Positions 12,301 to 23,345 are shown, numbered from the stretch's first letter. The stretch is DNA of 64,000 nt from Enoplolaimus lenunculus (GCA_030248215.1 JASANG010003260.1:186001-250000); one strand, 5' to 3'. Made by a program: numbers and translations. Notes: generated by a model not told the origin, from the letters alone.

Positions 12301-15300
12301 TATCTCGCAAGATACTACAGACACGTTTTACAATGTGAAGACCCGCACCGCAAAACTTGAGCGTGAAGGAAAAACGTGCGTTACTACGACATAAAAACAC
12401 AACAAAGCGCGCAGTGCAAAAGTAACATCATGCCGATAGAGTCCAATACCTGACAGATACATATAGGTACTGTAAAATCCTCCAAACCCCATACCCCTGT
12501 ACGTGAACTGTCCAAGTCTACAGTCGTCCTATACTGATTTTTCCATCCTTAATAGAATGAGCTAACGAAAACCTTAACTGGCGTCAGAAACAAGCCTACA
12601 AACCCTGGGGAGTGATAGTCTCATGCTCAGGGTTATCCCAAATTTTAGTTACCTTGTGCGGTTACATTAGAAAACACGCGAACATAATAGGACATAACAA
12701 AATCATGGCAACAGGTAAAATGCACCACAAAGTATGAATATAGGGCATCGAGGGACAAATGACGCAAAAATTAGGCAACAAGCAAAAGTGATAGTTTGAA
12801 AGCATATATAGTCGGTGCCCAAAATCCTAGAACCCTATTTGGGAATGGTTCTATTAAGCGAAACAATACGCTAAGTTGGGTGGTTTCAAATTTAATGCTA
12901 TACTCCGGGTAAGCTGAAGGTCACAATTTCGAAAATTCACTGGTCAAGTGCTAAGAACACCAAATTTACAAAGCCTCAATCATCCATAGCTTTTCAAATA
13001 TGCGTTTACGGACCGTGTTGGGGTGGTTTTATGAACCAGGGTAAAGAGAGAAATCGAACGGTACCACCTTTAGCGTCGGACCCCGGGAAAGCGAAAATCA
13101 CATTTTAGGAGACCCGTTCTGCAGTGCATGTACATTCAATTTTTAAGGGTTTTTGGCGAACCGTAACTGTCAATGTATTCGTTTGCGAACACTGTTCGGG
13201 GTAGTTTTCTTACTCAGCAGACTGCGGGGAACCAAATGGTACCAAATTTTACATTGTACTCCGAAGAAGTGGAAATCGCATTTTTCGGAGCCGTATCCGT
13301 GAAGCGTGGGCACACTAAATTTTGAAATTTCCGTTTGGCCATAACTTTTTAACTATGGGTTTGCGGGCCATGTTTCGGGTGGTTTTCTTACTCAGCGCGA
13401 TGCGCGGAATCGAATGGTGCCCATTTTTATGGTGGATCGTGAAAAAGTGAAAATCGCATTTTTCAGGATCCGATCCGTAAAGCGTACATACGTAAAATCT
13501 TAAAAACCTTTGTTTGACCATAACTCCTTAAGTACTGGTTTGCGAACAGTGTTTGGGGTGGTTTTCTTAACCAGCTCGACGAGCTGAATCGATTGATACC
13601 AAATTTAGCACCCGATCCCGGAAAAGTGAAAATTGCATTTTTGGACCCGGGATCCGTAAAGCATGTACGCGTTGAATCCCGAAAACTTCAGGGGCCCATA
13701 ACTTTCGAACTATTGGTTTCCGGATAAGGTTCGGGGTGGTTTTCTTGATCAGCTCAGCGAGCTGAGTCAAATGGTACTAATTTTAACATCCGATTCCGGA
13801 AAAGTGAAAATTGCGTTTTTCGGAGCCGGGCCTCCCGACGCACACGCACAAAATCTTGAAGTTTAAAAATGTCTATAACTTTTGACTACCGCATTACGGG
13901 CTATAATTGGGGTGATTTTCTTAGTCGGCACAGTGCAGAGAAATTGCCTAATGCCAGTTTACATGTTATATTATGTAAAATGGCAGTCAAAATTTCCTAA
14001 AAACCCAACTCGCGACCAGTACTCGTAATCCACATTTCCTAATTTCGAACATTCGTTCACTGTGCAGGCTCGGAGTGGCTTTCTCGGCCAAGACAGAAGG
14101 CCCAGACAACCGGCGCTAAATTTGGAATCCCAGAAGCCCAACAACGAAAAGAAATTCCAAACTTTTAGTGTCACAAAATTCAGACTTTTCGCAAGACCCT
14201 GGTTTCGACCTAAAACGGCAGCCGGGACGGCTTACTCGGCCAACCCGGTGTGCCGAACCCAAGAGCGCCATCTCCGCACCTGAATTTTGGAAATAACAAT
14301 TCATTCGCCCTAAAACTCAGCCTTCCTAAAACAATAAACCACCGCTCTACTTAACTTCCTTCCTAATAGTCCCACTAAGCCCTCACAAGCACAAGTTCCT
14401 ACTGCCCCCTTCGCGTATCTCAAGCCCAAAAGCACAACTACCCCCAATCTTAAACTGCCTATCCCCCTTAGGCTGAAGCGAGGCGTTGCTTAACTTAAAA
14501 TTGGAAAATTTGAAAATTCAAAACAACCCTTACAATCTTTCCTTTCCTCCCCTTACGACGCATACGGCGTCTCCTTCGAGCTGAAACTCCCCTATCAAGT
14601 TGCCGGTGAGTGGCTGCGTTTTCTTCTGATTGGGGTGCTTTGAAATTGGCCGCGTGCACACCCTTCAACGCGTTTCGTAGTTTCTGTGCACAACAATGCA
14701 TCAATGCCCACACGTCGTGCAAGCATACATCTAGTTAGTTGTGTGCAGTCAGCTGACTCGGATCTACATTTAGTGAACATGGGGGCAGGGCCCAAAAGTC
14801 TCTCGGGGGAAAGAGATCGGGGTCTACGGCGAGCGGATGGGCTGGCGTGAAGTTAGCAAATCTATTTTGTCAAAAGCTTTTAATCCTCTCTGCTCTGCCA
14901 CGGGGTTACTTATTTAGGGAGTTCTTCTGAACCGGTGAGGGGAATACCCAATTTTCAGCAGGGGTATCAATCATTGGGCATCATACAAACTAACCAGTTA
15001 AGGACAGTTGGGCTCTTTCCCCCTCCAACTATACTGCCCTGTATAACCACCCACCTATCCGAATTCCCTTACCCTGTTCTCTAACTCTCTGTCTTTAATG
15101 CGGGTCGCTATGCAGCTCAATACGTAGTCGCTATCTTACATTATCATTTTTCAATGTATTTTGACGGAAACGGTGAGGCAAAGGGAGAGAGGGGGAAACT
15201 GCAGTGGCTTAGAGATAGGGGGTACTGACGAACCTTAACCCCTAGGGTTACAGTAGCGCTAACAAGGCATTAACCGTTTCAATACTCATCCGTGGTGCGG

Positions 15301-16405
15301 CCGTGCTCCGGAGGTGTACCCCCGTTGTCGTCTGGTGAATTCAGGACCGTATTTTATAGTTACTTGCAATTCTACTACGACTAGTCACCCTTGTTAGTTA
15401 ATCCTTTGTGCAAGTATATCCGGCGAATTTTAACGGTTGGTAACTCTAGTCACAAAATTCTAGTCGCTTGAAACTACACTTATCGCATACTAGTCAAATT
15501 ATTGGGGGATGTTGACCAGTATCGCGGCGAGAAAAAAAAGGGAAAGTGGTAGCGATAGTACAGAAACATGCCGGGAATGCCGTGTGAGCGACCTATGTGT
15601 CCCAGATTCCATTGACCAGTACCCAAAGAGAACAATGCGCATTAGACAGCGAACCCCATTAGTGGATAACGAGCATTAGACACAGCACCAAAGACAATAC
15701 ATATATACATGAGGCAAAAATGAGAAAAATAATAGCATGAGAAAAAATTACACTTCAATACGTACAAAACTGTAAGTATCTAGCAACAAACAAAACTGCG
15801 TCACTTTAAGGCTCAACTCTTTCAACACATTGCTAAACTATGTCCGCGCCCCTTTTTCTGTTGGACTTAATCCGGGCTTGAAAATAACATATTTTATTTG
15901 CGACATTCTCCCACGCAGCTGGTGTGATTCGAACCAAAGAGGAACTACCAAGGGGTTAGCTAGTCGAAGGATTTAATTATCAACAAAGGGGGGGAGCAAC
16001 ATACGAATAATAACAACAGAGCTTGCATGGACAACAACTATAATAATGATGACAATACTAGTACAGTAACAACAATAATAGCGACAACAATAATAATGAT
16101 AATAATAATAATAATAATAATAACAATAATAATGACACCAATGATACCGATGAGGAAAGCGTATCCTAGAGATCCCTAATGTGGGTCCTGAGTGCACGTC
16201 ATTAAAGAAAGGGTGTCCCTGACAATATCAGATATTCGTTGCCACACTTTTGACAGAGTATATTAACAAACATTTCAGAAATTGGAAAAGAACAATTACT
16301 GCAAACATAAATCCACGAATGGCTATGAAGAACCACTACGTTCACGTTGTTGATTACGATAAGGTTAACTTAATCTACGAATGTGGATTTACGATCGGCG
16401 GTTAG
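6351..16405 (+). CDS. Secreted astacin-family zinc metalloprotease (six exons)
   Basis: Exons are 6351-6410, 6733-6898, 7451-7581, 7950-8055, 8895-9126 and 16279-16405. All have GT-AG borders and matching phases, giving 822 nt and 273 residues. Residues 1-20 are a signal peptide. The pro-segment holds EGD at 36-38, whose aspartate in this family blocks the zinc. RQKR at 73-76 is a furin-type cleavage site. The catalytic motif HEILHALGVFHE has zinc ligands H166, H170 and H176 and base E167. The Met-turn is SVMHY (M223, Y225). Four cysteines sit in the standard disulphide positions (TCIEF, YCGGSYVG, DNCAY, YECGF). It should be a secreted endopeptidase; the substrate is unknown. There is no EGF, CUB or lectin tail: it stops with TAG just after the protease domain, with AATAAA about 150 bases on. 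Intron 5 is 7.15 kb and full of repeats. Confidence 0.93.
7184..7307. repeat. Small palindromic unit in astacin intron 2
   Basis: GCCGAACTACATAAACCGTGCC at the left and a roughly inverted GGCACATTTGAGGC..CCGAACGGTCTATATAAC block at the right make an imperfect hairpin of about 120 bp. It is possibly a MITE. No second copy was seen in the window. Confidence 0.35.
8112..8330. mobile_element. MITE with CGACAATTCGT ends, copy 1
   Basis: The ends TATCACGACAATTCGTTGCC and GGCGACGAATTGTCGTAGA are inverted copies, and the middle holds TTAGGTTTAAGG and TTAGGCTTGGG hexamer-like DNA. Related sequence lies at 8640-8768 and 62096-62291. It has no coding capacity and lies in intron 4 of the astacin gene. 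Confidence 0.65.
8589..8634 (+). pseudogene. Truncated duplicate of the astacin catalytic exon
   Basis: Right after TTTTACAG, 46 bases read DICVNVYTVVHEILQ. They align with the start of the true exon 5 at 8895 (DNCAYAFVVVHEILH), including the acceptor. The copy stops at the second zinc histidine position and meets a repeat fragment and a stop. It lacks the rest of the motif and cannot make protease. It is probably a partial local duplication later cut by a MITE. Confidence 0.75.
8640..8768. mobile_element. Fragment of a CGACAATTCGT-end MITE
   Basis: It ends GTCAGGCGACGAATTATCGTGG like the right end at 8330, and contains AGCCTAAGCATAA. The left end is missing or worn, and it abuts the truncated exon copy. 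Confidence 0.5.
9127..10189. other. Intron 5 of astacin, left part, nothing recognised
   Basis: This is AT-rich intron. A 116-codon open stretch at 9839-10189 has no family resemblance and no credible splice partners, so it is not called. Confidence 0.5.
11600..12130 (-). promoter_or_regulatory. LTR-like polymerase II promoter pointing left
   Basis: Read on the minus strand, four CCAAT or ATTGG motifs (about 12105, 12057, 12026 and 11988) are followed by TATATAAG at 11966-11959, an initiator-like TTCAGTTCAG, and an AATAAA near 11612. Promoter plus polyadenylation signal within about 500 bp is the layout of a U3-R unit of an LTR. A TGGCGACAACG string on the minus strand at about 11709 resembles a primer-binding start but is unproven. 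No second LTR was identified. Treat it as a fossil of uncertain family. Confidence 0.4.
12735..14340. repeat. Tandem array with a 178-bp period
   Basis: The block AAGTGAAAATCGCATTTTT or its variants recurs at about 12912, 13090, 13268, 13446, 13624, 13802, 13981 and 14160, a spacing of 178 or 179 bases each time. The units also share CCATAACTTTT, GGTTTGCGG and GGGGTGGTTTTCTTACTCAGC. The central five units are the most alike and the outer ones have drifted. It encodes nothing recognisable. Confidence 0.85.
16036..16134. repeat. (ATA)n microsatellite, impure
   Basis: A run of AATAATAATA units interrupted by GACAACAA lies in the same intron, about 150 bp before the last astacin exon. Confidence 0.9.
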
Positions 16406-18155
16406 TGGACACTTTTTTACTTGTAAACATTGTTGTACATATTCATGCGTTTGCTAATGGACTTCTGATTCCTGTTTCAAATAATTTGTTTCAGTCTGCG
16501 TTTAACAGCAATTAACCTGGGCCAGGAAGAAATTTTTTGAAGGCGATTGGTTGAATAAAAAAATAATCAAATCTTACGCTCATTTCTAACAACTGCGATT
16601 CGCTGTGTTTTTAAAATGTTTTACATTTGTACTCAAATTACGATGAATCGCGTTCTCAAGTCGCTCACTTTAATACATACATTACTTTTTGAACAAAATC
16701 AAATAACCAATTTTCAGTTTGTCGGATCAAAAAGAAGCAAATGTTTTATTTACTTAACTTAAACACGCTTTTCATAAAACGAAATTGGTGACATAGCAAA
16801 TAGTTGGGAGCAAAAGTGTATGTACTTCAGTCGGGTTTGAACATTCCACACTTGAGTTAAAATTCGAAGTTATATTAATATACTTTTATTTCTTTCTAAA
16901 TTTATAAATTATTTAAAAAACGACCTGAGAGACTGTATGTTTGCTTTTAGGTTCGTATAAAATTTTCTCGAAATATTATAATTGTTTGGCAGTAGTCATA
17001 TATTATTTACATTTGCTATTTTAAGGACAACAGACAAACCATGTTGTTGAATTTATTCCATAAGAAACTTTCCAGAGTTTACGAGCATCGTCTCAATCGA
17101 AGACTGAAGTGAATCAGCACAAATTTATGATTTTAATTTTTTGTTCATTTGAAACGAATTTTAATTATTTTAATTTTAAATTATTGACAACCAAATGTTT
17201 TTGTTTTCATTATTTGTTTGGGTTTAAAAATATAATATCAGAAAACTTCTTTTCTGTTAAGAAAATCTAATTTTGAATACTATATAATACGGGGTTCAAT
17301 GGGTAGAGTCAGACGTCTGCTCGTACCCATATAGATGCCAACATAATGACCCTTCAAGCTTGTATTTTAAAACAACTCGGTCCAATGAGTTTTATTTTAC
17401 AAGTCTGGTTTTGTCTTTTTGATAATATACCTTTCGAAAAAATCTAAAAAATTAAACTAGCTATAAATACTGTTAAAACAATCGCAAGACACACCTTATG
17501 GATATCAAACCTAAGACTAGTTACCTATAGCTACAAACGCACGGTACCATATCTGTAGTAGCTAGCTCACAAGCTGTTTATATAAGGTGTTTCTACCTCT
17601 TCCTATGGGTGGGTGACAAAGAGGTGACAAGCGCACAATTGGTGACATGAGCCCCGCATAACTGACTATTAAACAATTCAACTATTTAATGATTGCATCA
17701 AAGCACATAGTATTCAAGAGTTTGTAAATCAACCCAACCTTTAATGTTTTGTTTGAAGCAGCATCAGTTCTAACGTACCATTTGACCCTTAATTTTATGT
17801 AGCATTGGCACCGAAAATTGGACACACGGCGCCATACAATAGATGTTTTAGAATTTTGATTGTTTTCTCAGATGTGAATCGCACCAATCGTCAATTAACA
17901 ATATCTTTAGAACAACCGTTCTATAGCAGTCGGAAGTGTAGAATTGTGTAAACTTAACTCATTCTTGCGCTTTCAATTTACTGAACAAAAGTTTGAACAT
18001 CGGGTGTCAGTTCTGAAGTTTCCAGACTTATTAGCAATTGCTGCTGATACAGGTGATGCACGCAGTTGAGAATACAACCACATTTTTGTTCAACAAGACA
18101 ACTCCGTGATACGCGTTAAAAAGATATTTTGAACCGAAGAACTAAGCATTAACGG
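16406..18155. other. AT-rich intergenic stretch
   Basis: The first 160 bases are the 3' untranslated region of the astacin gene, with AATAAA at 16554-16559. Beyond that I see no exon, RNA gene or definable repeat. Confidence 0.55.
16554..16559 (+). promoter_or_regulatory. Polyadenylation signal of the first astacin gene
   Basis: A canonical AATAAA lies 149 bases after the TAG stop, a normal distance. Confidence 0.65.
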
Positions 18156-18461
18156 CCATGTAAAGATCAGGAGCGAAACGTTTTACTGTGGGACTGCAAT
18201 AGCGTAAGCTCAAGGTTTAGACTATTTTTTTTGCCTGCCTTAGGCTTAGGCTTAGGAATATGCTTACTCGTACGCTTATTCGTACGCTTAGGCTTAGGCT
18301 TAGGCTTATGCTTAGGCTTAGGCTTAGGCTTATGTTTATGCTTATGCTTAGGCTTAGGCTTAGGCTTAGGCTTAGGCTTAGGCTTAAGCTTAGGCTTAGG
18401 CTTTAGCTTAGGCTTAGGCTTAGGCTTATAATACTGTTCCATCCCAGATAATTTACATACG
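18156..18461. mobile_element. TTAGGC-array element, family 1
   Basis: The left end, CATGTAAAGATCAGGAGCG, and the right end, a worn inverted form reading ACTGTTCCATCCC..TTTACATA, enclose about 190 bp of (TTAGGC)n with TTATGC and TTCGTACGC variants (18235-18428). Copies with the same ends lie at 21448, 21726 and 62886. The array is internal to the element, so it is not a telomere remnant by itself. Confidence 0.7.
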
Positions 18462-19044
18462 GAGAGAAGGAACCGTTCTGATGAATGAACAATTTTGTTC
18501 AATTGTGAGAAGTAGCGGAACCAGAAATTTGTAAAGGAGGAATTGGCACGTAACATTGATGAAAATGCAGGAAGTGCTATAGAAAAAGAATTTTTCAGGA
18601 ACGCGGGAAATTGCATAAGCATCTGAAGCAATAGACAACGATTCGAATATATATATTTTTTCCCGAAATTTTGATACATTTAACAGTTTGAAAACAACAC
18701 CGTGTCGCTGTACTTTAGCATGATTTTCAGGTAATCCCTTTTGCTGAAACGGTTAGTTTTCTTTAATTCATCTACGGAGTGTGCAAATACACATTCGGAA
18801 ACAGATGCTTACTAATTGACACATTTCGCTACTTTTCAAATGACAGGTACAGATTTTCAGAAATACATATAGTTGTCGTATAAAAATTATTAGAAAAAGA
18901 ACCCGCTTAAAGTAATTGAAATCTGGCAATATTTTATGTGAGAAGCCAATTACGATTACTAAATAAGTCGTGCCTATAGACGTTATTACTACTTTGCTTA
19001 AAAATTTCAAATCTCATTGTTGCAGGATCAACCATTACTAAACT
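18462..19044. other. Intergenic spacer, nothing recognised
   Basis: AT-rich with no exon-like frame. The open minus-strand frame reaching into it from the left is the TTAGGC array translated. Confidence 0.5.
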
Positions 19045-19267
19045 TGAAATTGAAGGCACGAAAGACTTTAAAGTTTCGAACTCAAATTATTTGGTTCTCG
19101 AGTCATTATGCGCTACAATTAGGGTTAATTGACATTTATGGACTCTAATTAGGGTTTAGAGACTCTATCCGCTTACGGACTCTTATTAGGGATACGGTCT
19201 CCTATTGATTCGGATCCAAAATGGGGACACCCTCTTATTACCCCCCCTCTTATTCGGCTCAATACAG
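19045..19267 (-). mobile_element. CTGTAGTGACCC element, one half only
   Basis: It shares GAACTCAAATTATTTGG, GCGCTACAATTAGGG, CCGCTTACGGACTC and CCCCCTCTTATTCGG with the right half of 31759-32201 and ends CAATACAG|TA. The other half is missing. Confidence 0.65.
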
Positions 19268-19699
19268 TAAACGAAGCATAACCCGACAAAACGTCCATAA
19301 GGAAGCTGAACAGTCTTGCAACTTGACAGACTTTGCTTTTATTATTAGATGACGTATGTGTATAGCGGCGCAGGCGAAATTTTTGAAATGTACTAACGCA
19401 CGACGCTAAAACGTAGAAATAAATTTGTAGAAAGACACCAAATTGCAAATTTGTAAAGTATTAGGACCTTATCCATTTTTTAACAAAAAAATCTTTGACT
19501 AAGGATGTTAACCCTGCCCTCTGGATCCGCTAGTACTATGCGTGCCAAGTATTTCTGGTTAAATTTTACCTGCAGAGCTTAACGTACTTTAACAGAATCA
19601 AATCCATTAACTATATCATTTTACAAGTAATGATTGCAAGCAATTCCTCTTTGCAATCGAAATGTTCTAGATCCGTCGCTTGTGATCTTACTGTTACTA
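19268..19699. other. Intergenic spacer
   Basis: Nothing recognised except a TA target site at 19698-19699 used by the next element. Confidence 0.5.
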
Positions 19700-20138
19700 C
19701 TGTAGTGACCCGAAGAGGGGGGACTGATATTTATTTGGCTTCTCCAAAGGGCACCCGCTTGTTATTCGTTAGAGACTGTTATTTGTTTTCAACCAGCCCT
19801 CCGCCACCCTTCCTTACTAATATATGTCCGGTATTGCAACTATTCGTTGAATTAAACGTTTTTGCCTTGCACCAAAAGCTTGAACGATAATGCAAGGTTA
19901 TACTTTGGAATGTTACTTTCAAAACTTAAGTACTCTTTAAAGTTTCGAACTTATGTTTATTTGGTCCTCTAGTCATTTATGCGCTACAATTAGGGATAAT
20001 TGACATTTATGGTACTCTAATTAAGGTTTAGTGACTCTATCCGCTTACGGACTCTTATTAGAGATACGGACTCCTATTGATTAGGACCCAAAATGGGGAC
20101 GCCCTCTTATTACCTCCCTTTTATTCGGATCATTACAA
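19700..20138. mobile_element. CTGTAGTGACCC element, full-length copy
   Basis: A 439-bp unit starting CTGTAGTGACCCG and ending CGGATCATTACAA, flanked by TA on both sides (19698-19699 and 20139-20140). The internal order of blocks is the same as at 31759-32201. TIR plus TA duplication fits a non-autonomous Tc1/mariner-pogo type transposon. No transposase. Confidence 0.75.
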
Positions 20139-20632
20139 TACTGTACTTGCATTCAAACTATACAGCTGTTATATCAGTGTCAAAATTTTCTTGCATAGCC
20201 AAGTCATAATTTTTGCGCAGTTTACGGCGGACAATAAGATTTTACCAATTTCCTCAAAATTTTCTTCCAAATAAAAAAGAGCCCCTCTTTTTTACGGTGC
20301 ATAGCAATGAATTCCGAAATCGCGTAAGGTTGCGTAAATTTCAAAATGATTGTGGTCCAAATTGAAATTAAAAATTTTTTAAAACTTGATTTTTTAGACT
20401 AAATATCAACTTCCGGACTGATCAGAATGGTATGGGGGTAAGGATTTGTTCAATCGGTCCGCGCTTCACATACGAAAATTATATTTTTTCAAGTATACCA
20501 GCACGAAATTACTTTACCCGCGACTCTAGACACAAAATAAGTTTTCTTAAATTCCAGAAATATTTTCTTAAATTCAAGACAATTATGTCTTAATCTAGAC
20601 TCCAGACATATATATCTTGAATCCAAGACATT
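20139..20632. other. Intergenic spacer
   Basis: AT-rich. Near 20520-20640 a degenerate (TTCTTAAATTCCAGA)n-like run is visible; nothing else is recognised. Confidence 0.45.
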
Positions 20633-20860
20633 ATTTTCTTAAATTTTTAAGGAGCTCGTTCTCACATGGATATTTTCTGTTTCCTATAACAACTAATTTC
20701 AAGAACCCAAGGCTCTTAAGTGGTAGGCATTTATTATCACCACTCAGGTATTCGGCTTGCCATAATCTAGGTGTGTAATAAACGAAGGATGAACAGTATT
20801 CTTTGAGGTTTGAAAAAATTTGGGAGCATTCATGCACTTTTTGCCTCATTTACGTTTAGG
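20633..20860 (-). mobile_element. Diverged copy of the tRNA-like TA-flanked MITE
   Basis: TTCTCACATGGATATTTTCTGTTTCC and the ATCACCACTCAG block match the start and the tRNA-like box A region of 30542-30804. The right side is worn and box B is no longer clear. Confidence 0.45.
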
Positions 20861-21447
20861 TTTAGACTTAGGCTCAGGCTTATGTTCACAAGAATGCTAC
20901 TTAAAACCGTAAACACGTAACGATTCACAAATCTCAAATTTCACACATATCATATTAAGTATAACACATTCACAGTCTTGTAGTGAATTTCAAAGGGCGA
21001 AGTGTTGAAAACTAAAATTAATCATATCGGTTAAAAATTTAAAATTGAAAATTGATTTGAGCGATGCTTCCAATTTCAAATAAAGATCTCTCTTGCACTA
21101 TGAGAATTTAGTTTCAGAATTTTTAAAAGACTAAAATTACGTCAATTATTTTATTGTCTTAAATTAATACTGTTATTTTTTAAATTTGTGAACTAAAACG
21201 TATTAAGTACAAAATGCTGTTGTCGCTGTTCTTTGTGTATGTTTATACTCGTTGTAAAACTCGAGTCGTATGAGCATTTTTTGCAATATTTTTTATGTTT
21301 TTATTGTTGTTTTTTGTTGCGTTTGATGTTTACTTCTATATATAAAGTGATTTTTTGCAAGATTCTATTAAAAATGCTTCAGGTAAAGGTGTTTGCCCAG
21401 CAATCGTGACTTTTGTAATTCGTGGATACTGCTTAAGCTCGAAGACC
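20861..21447. other. Intergenic spacer
   Basis: AT-rich with a few isolated TTAGGCTCAGGC hexamers at the left edge. No gene seen. Confidence 0.5.
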
Positions 21448-21593
21448 CATGTAAAGATCAGGGGCGGAACGTTTTTCTGTGTGACTGCAATAGAGTAAAC
21501 TTAAGCTTTATACTAATTTTTTGCTTGGCTTAGGCTTAGGCTTCGGCTTACGAATATGCTTATACTACTGTTCCGACCCTGTTCTTTACATTG
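21448..21593. mobile_element. TTAGGC element, family 1, short copy
   Basis: Starts CATGTAAAGATCAGGGGCGGAACG and ends GTTCCGACCCTGTTCTTTACATTG, an inverted pair. Only about five TTAGGC-type hexamers lie inside, showing that array length varies between copies. Confidence 0.75.
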
Positions 21594-21725
21594 ACCTGCT
21601 CGAAAGTTAGAAAACGGCTTTCGCTATTACAGTTGTTTACACAGGAATTTAGAAATTTTTTAAATAAATAATAAATATCGAAAGTTTATTTCAAGTTTCA
21701 ATTATACGTCGTAACTGCTTTTTGT

Positions 21726-21966
21726 AACGTATAGAACAGGGTTGTAACAAGTTTATGTATATTCCTAAGCCTAAGCCTATGACTAAGTGTATGAATGAGC
21801 TGACACCTAAGTGTAAGCCTAAATCTATGCGCTATGTCTAAAGTGTAAGAATGACGCGCCGAAGCCTGTGCCTAAGCTTAAGCGTATGCGCAAAAGTTAG
21901 TCTAAAGCTTAAGGTTAATCTATTTCAGTCCCGCAGAAATTCGTTCCGCCACTGACCTTTACATCG
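21726..21966. mobile_element. TTAGGC element, family 1, inverted copy
   Basis: Starts TAGAACAGGGTTGTAACAAG and ends CGTTCCGCCACTGACCTTTACATCG, the reverse order of 21448-21593. It has a degenerate CCTAAG array within. The two copies face each other across about 130 bp. Confidence 0.65.
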
Positions 21967-23154
21967 GCCACTACTTCAAAACTGAAACTGTACTTGTAAT
22001 CTTGCTTCTGCCTCGCTAGTATTTTTTGAGTTTTTCGTGATTTTCTACATACAGCCTAATGTTCTAGCAATAACGGTCCGATTTTGACGAGTATTTGAGC
22101 TTACTCTGAATTTAAAATTCAGGATTTTAAGGTCGTAAAATTCGCCCCAATTGAACTAAAAAAATTCTCGAAATTTTTGTCAAATTAGTGCGTTGTTTGA
22201 CACAGGTTGTGATACTGAGTTGAATGCCGTTAACATTTTTATCACCACACAACTGGTTCACGAGTTATGGTCAAATAACTGATTTGGCATGTGTCAAATT
22301 GTTGACAGAACACATTTTTTGGTCCAACTGGCGAGAAGGATTTCCCTTATCCAGTGGGAGCCAAAAAATAATAAGTGCACTCAAAACTTTTATTAAAATT
22401 TTATGAGTCACAAGACGGGCGGGACCTTAATATGACGTCAAAAAATCGAATTTTTCAAAAATTCAAATTTGGCTACGAGATGATCACTGACGATTTTGAG
22501 AAGCTCAATAAAAAATGTGAAAACTTTTTGGCGAACTCCGCCCTGTGGTCGAGAAGCCGAAAAGGTTCTTGCCAAACCTTTCGGCAATTTTAATAGTAAA
22601 ATTGTTCGTTAATATTTTTAATATTTTTATAAAAGTTGTGCGTTTCACTGAGTTTGTCTTCGTAAGCTTGAGGCAGTCTTGAAAGTTTCAGCAATAGCGT
22701 TTATTTCTAGACCTCTGTTTTACCCCATGTTTATGCTTTCGATAGATAATTTTGTATTTCTAAATTTGTAATAATAATAATAATAGTAATAATAATAATA
22801 ATATAAAAACATTACAAATGGTGTAAATAATGATGAGGCCGTCTATGTCAAGTTCTACTGTGTTCAATGCGTTCTTCACAGTGTTTAGAAGCTGTAATCC
22901 AGCTAACTCAAACTGTGTTATATTCCTGGTAAGATAAGCTTCTAAATTTTGAAACTCAAAACTAATCTGTAGCACCACCAGAAATTGTTAATTGGATGAA
23001 CCCAAAATTTCGGATGTCAAATGAAATTTCGCAATTTTTAAATATTAAGAATTTTTTTCAGCCCATCCGAAAACAACCATAATTGCGTCGAGTAGTGCTT
23101 GCCTCGATCACTGTCTTTTGTTGCACTGTAAGCCACAATTGCTGGAATTTAGGC
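21967..23154. other. Intergenic spacer
   Basis: The 60- and 72-codon frames here look like chance. The stretch at about 22340-22520 weakly resembles the arms of the foldback element at 33.8-34.4 kb. No gene is supported. Confidence 0.45.
22767..22803. repeat. (AAT)n microsatellite
   Basis: Twelve near-perfect AAT units. Confidence 0.95.
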
Positions 23155-23345
23155 TTAGTTTAACCGTATTCCTAAGCCTAAGCCTATGCCGAAGCGTTCC
23201 AAAAATGTGTTCCTAAGCCTAAGCCTAAACCTAAACATAAGCAAAAAATGTAATCTAGAATCAAAACGTACTCTTTTATAGATCCGCCAGAAACCTGGAC
23301 GCACCTTAAAGTAACATAGGTCCATATTTGTGTTGCGTCAAAAGC
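23155..23345. mobile_element. TTAGGC element, family 2
   Basis: The right side reads GATCCGCCAGAAACCTGGACGCACCTTAAAGTAACATAGG, matching inverted ends at 26885 and 61728, with CCTAAGCCTAAGCC runs to the left. It ends about 30 bp before the first called exon of the second astacin gene. Confidence 0.6.

Larger units (their letters stand above)
10190..15960. other. GC-rich foreign-looking block inside astacin intron 5
   Basis: The block is GC-richer than its flanks and carries only short, unrecognised open frames. It holds two notable parts: an LTR-like promoter at about 11600-12130 and a 178-bp tandem array at about 12735-14340. I could not find matching terminal repeats or target duplications at its edges, nor a polymerase motif. 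It may be one large decayed element or several. It looks old and broken. Confidence 0.4.

Noticed and set aside
12735-14340. CRISPR-like or rDNA-spacer array
   Set aside because: Units are contiguous 178-bp tandem repeats without unique spacers, and no rRNA sequence is nearby.
15935-15965. TGGTGTGATTCGAACC as a retroelement primer-binding site
   Set aside because: It resembles a tRNA T arm, but the distance to the CCA is too short for a tRNA 3' end and no LTR borders it.
18235-18428. Interstitial telomere or chromosome-fusion scar
   Set aside because: The array lies between inverted ends shared with many other dispersed copies, so an internal element repeat explains it better.
18167-18679. 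170-codon minus frame with long KPKPKP run, and its plus mirror of LGLGLG
   Set aside because: Both are direct translations of the TTAGGC hexamer array, which is open in several frames on both strands.
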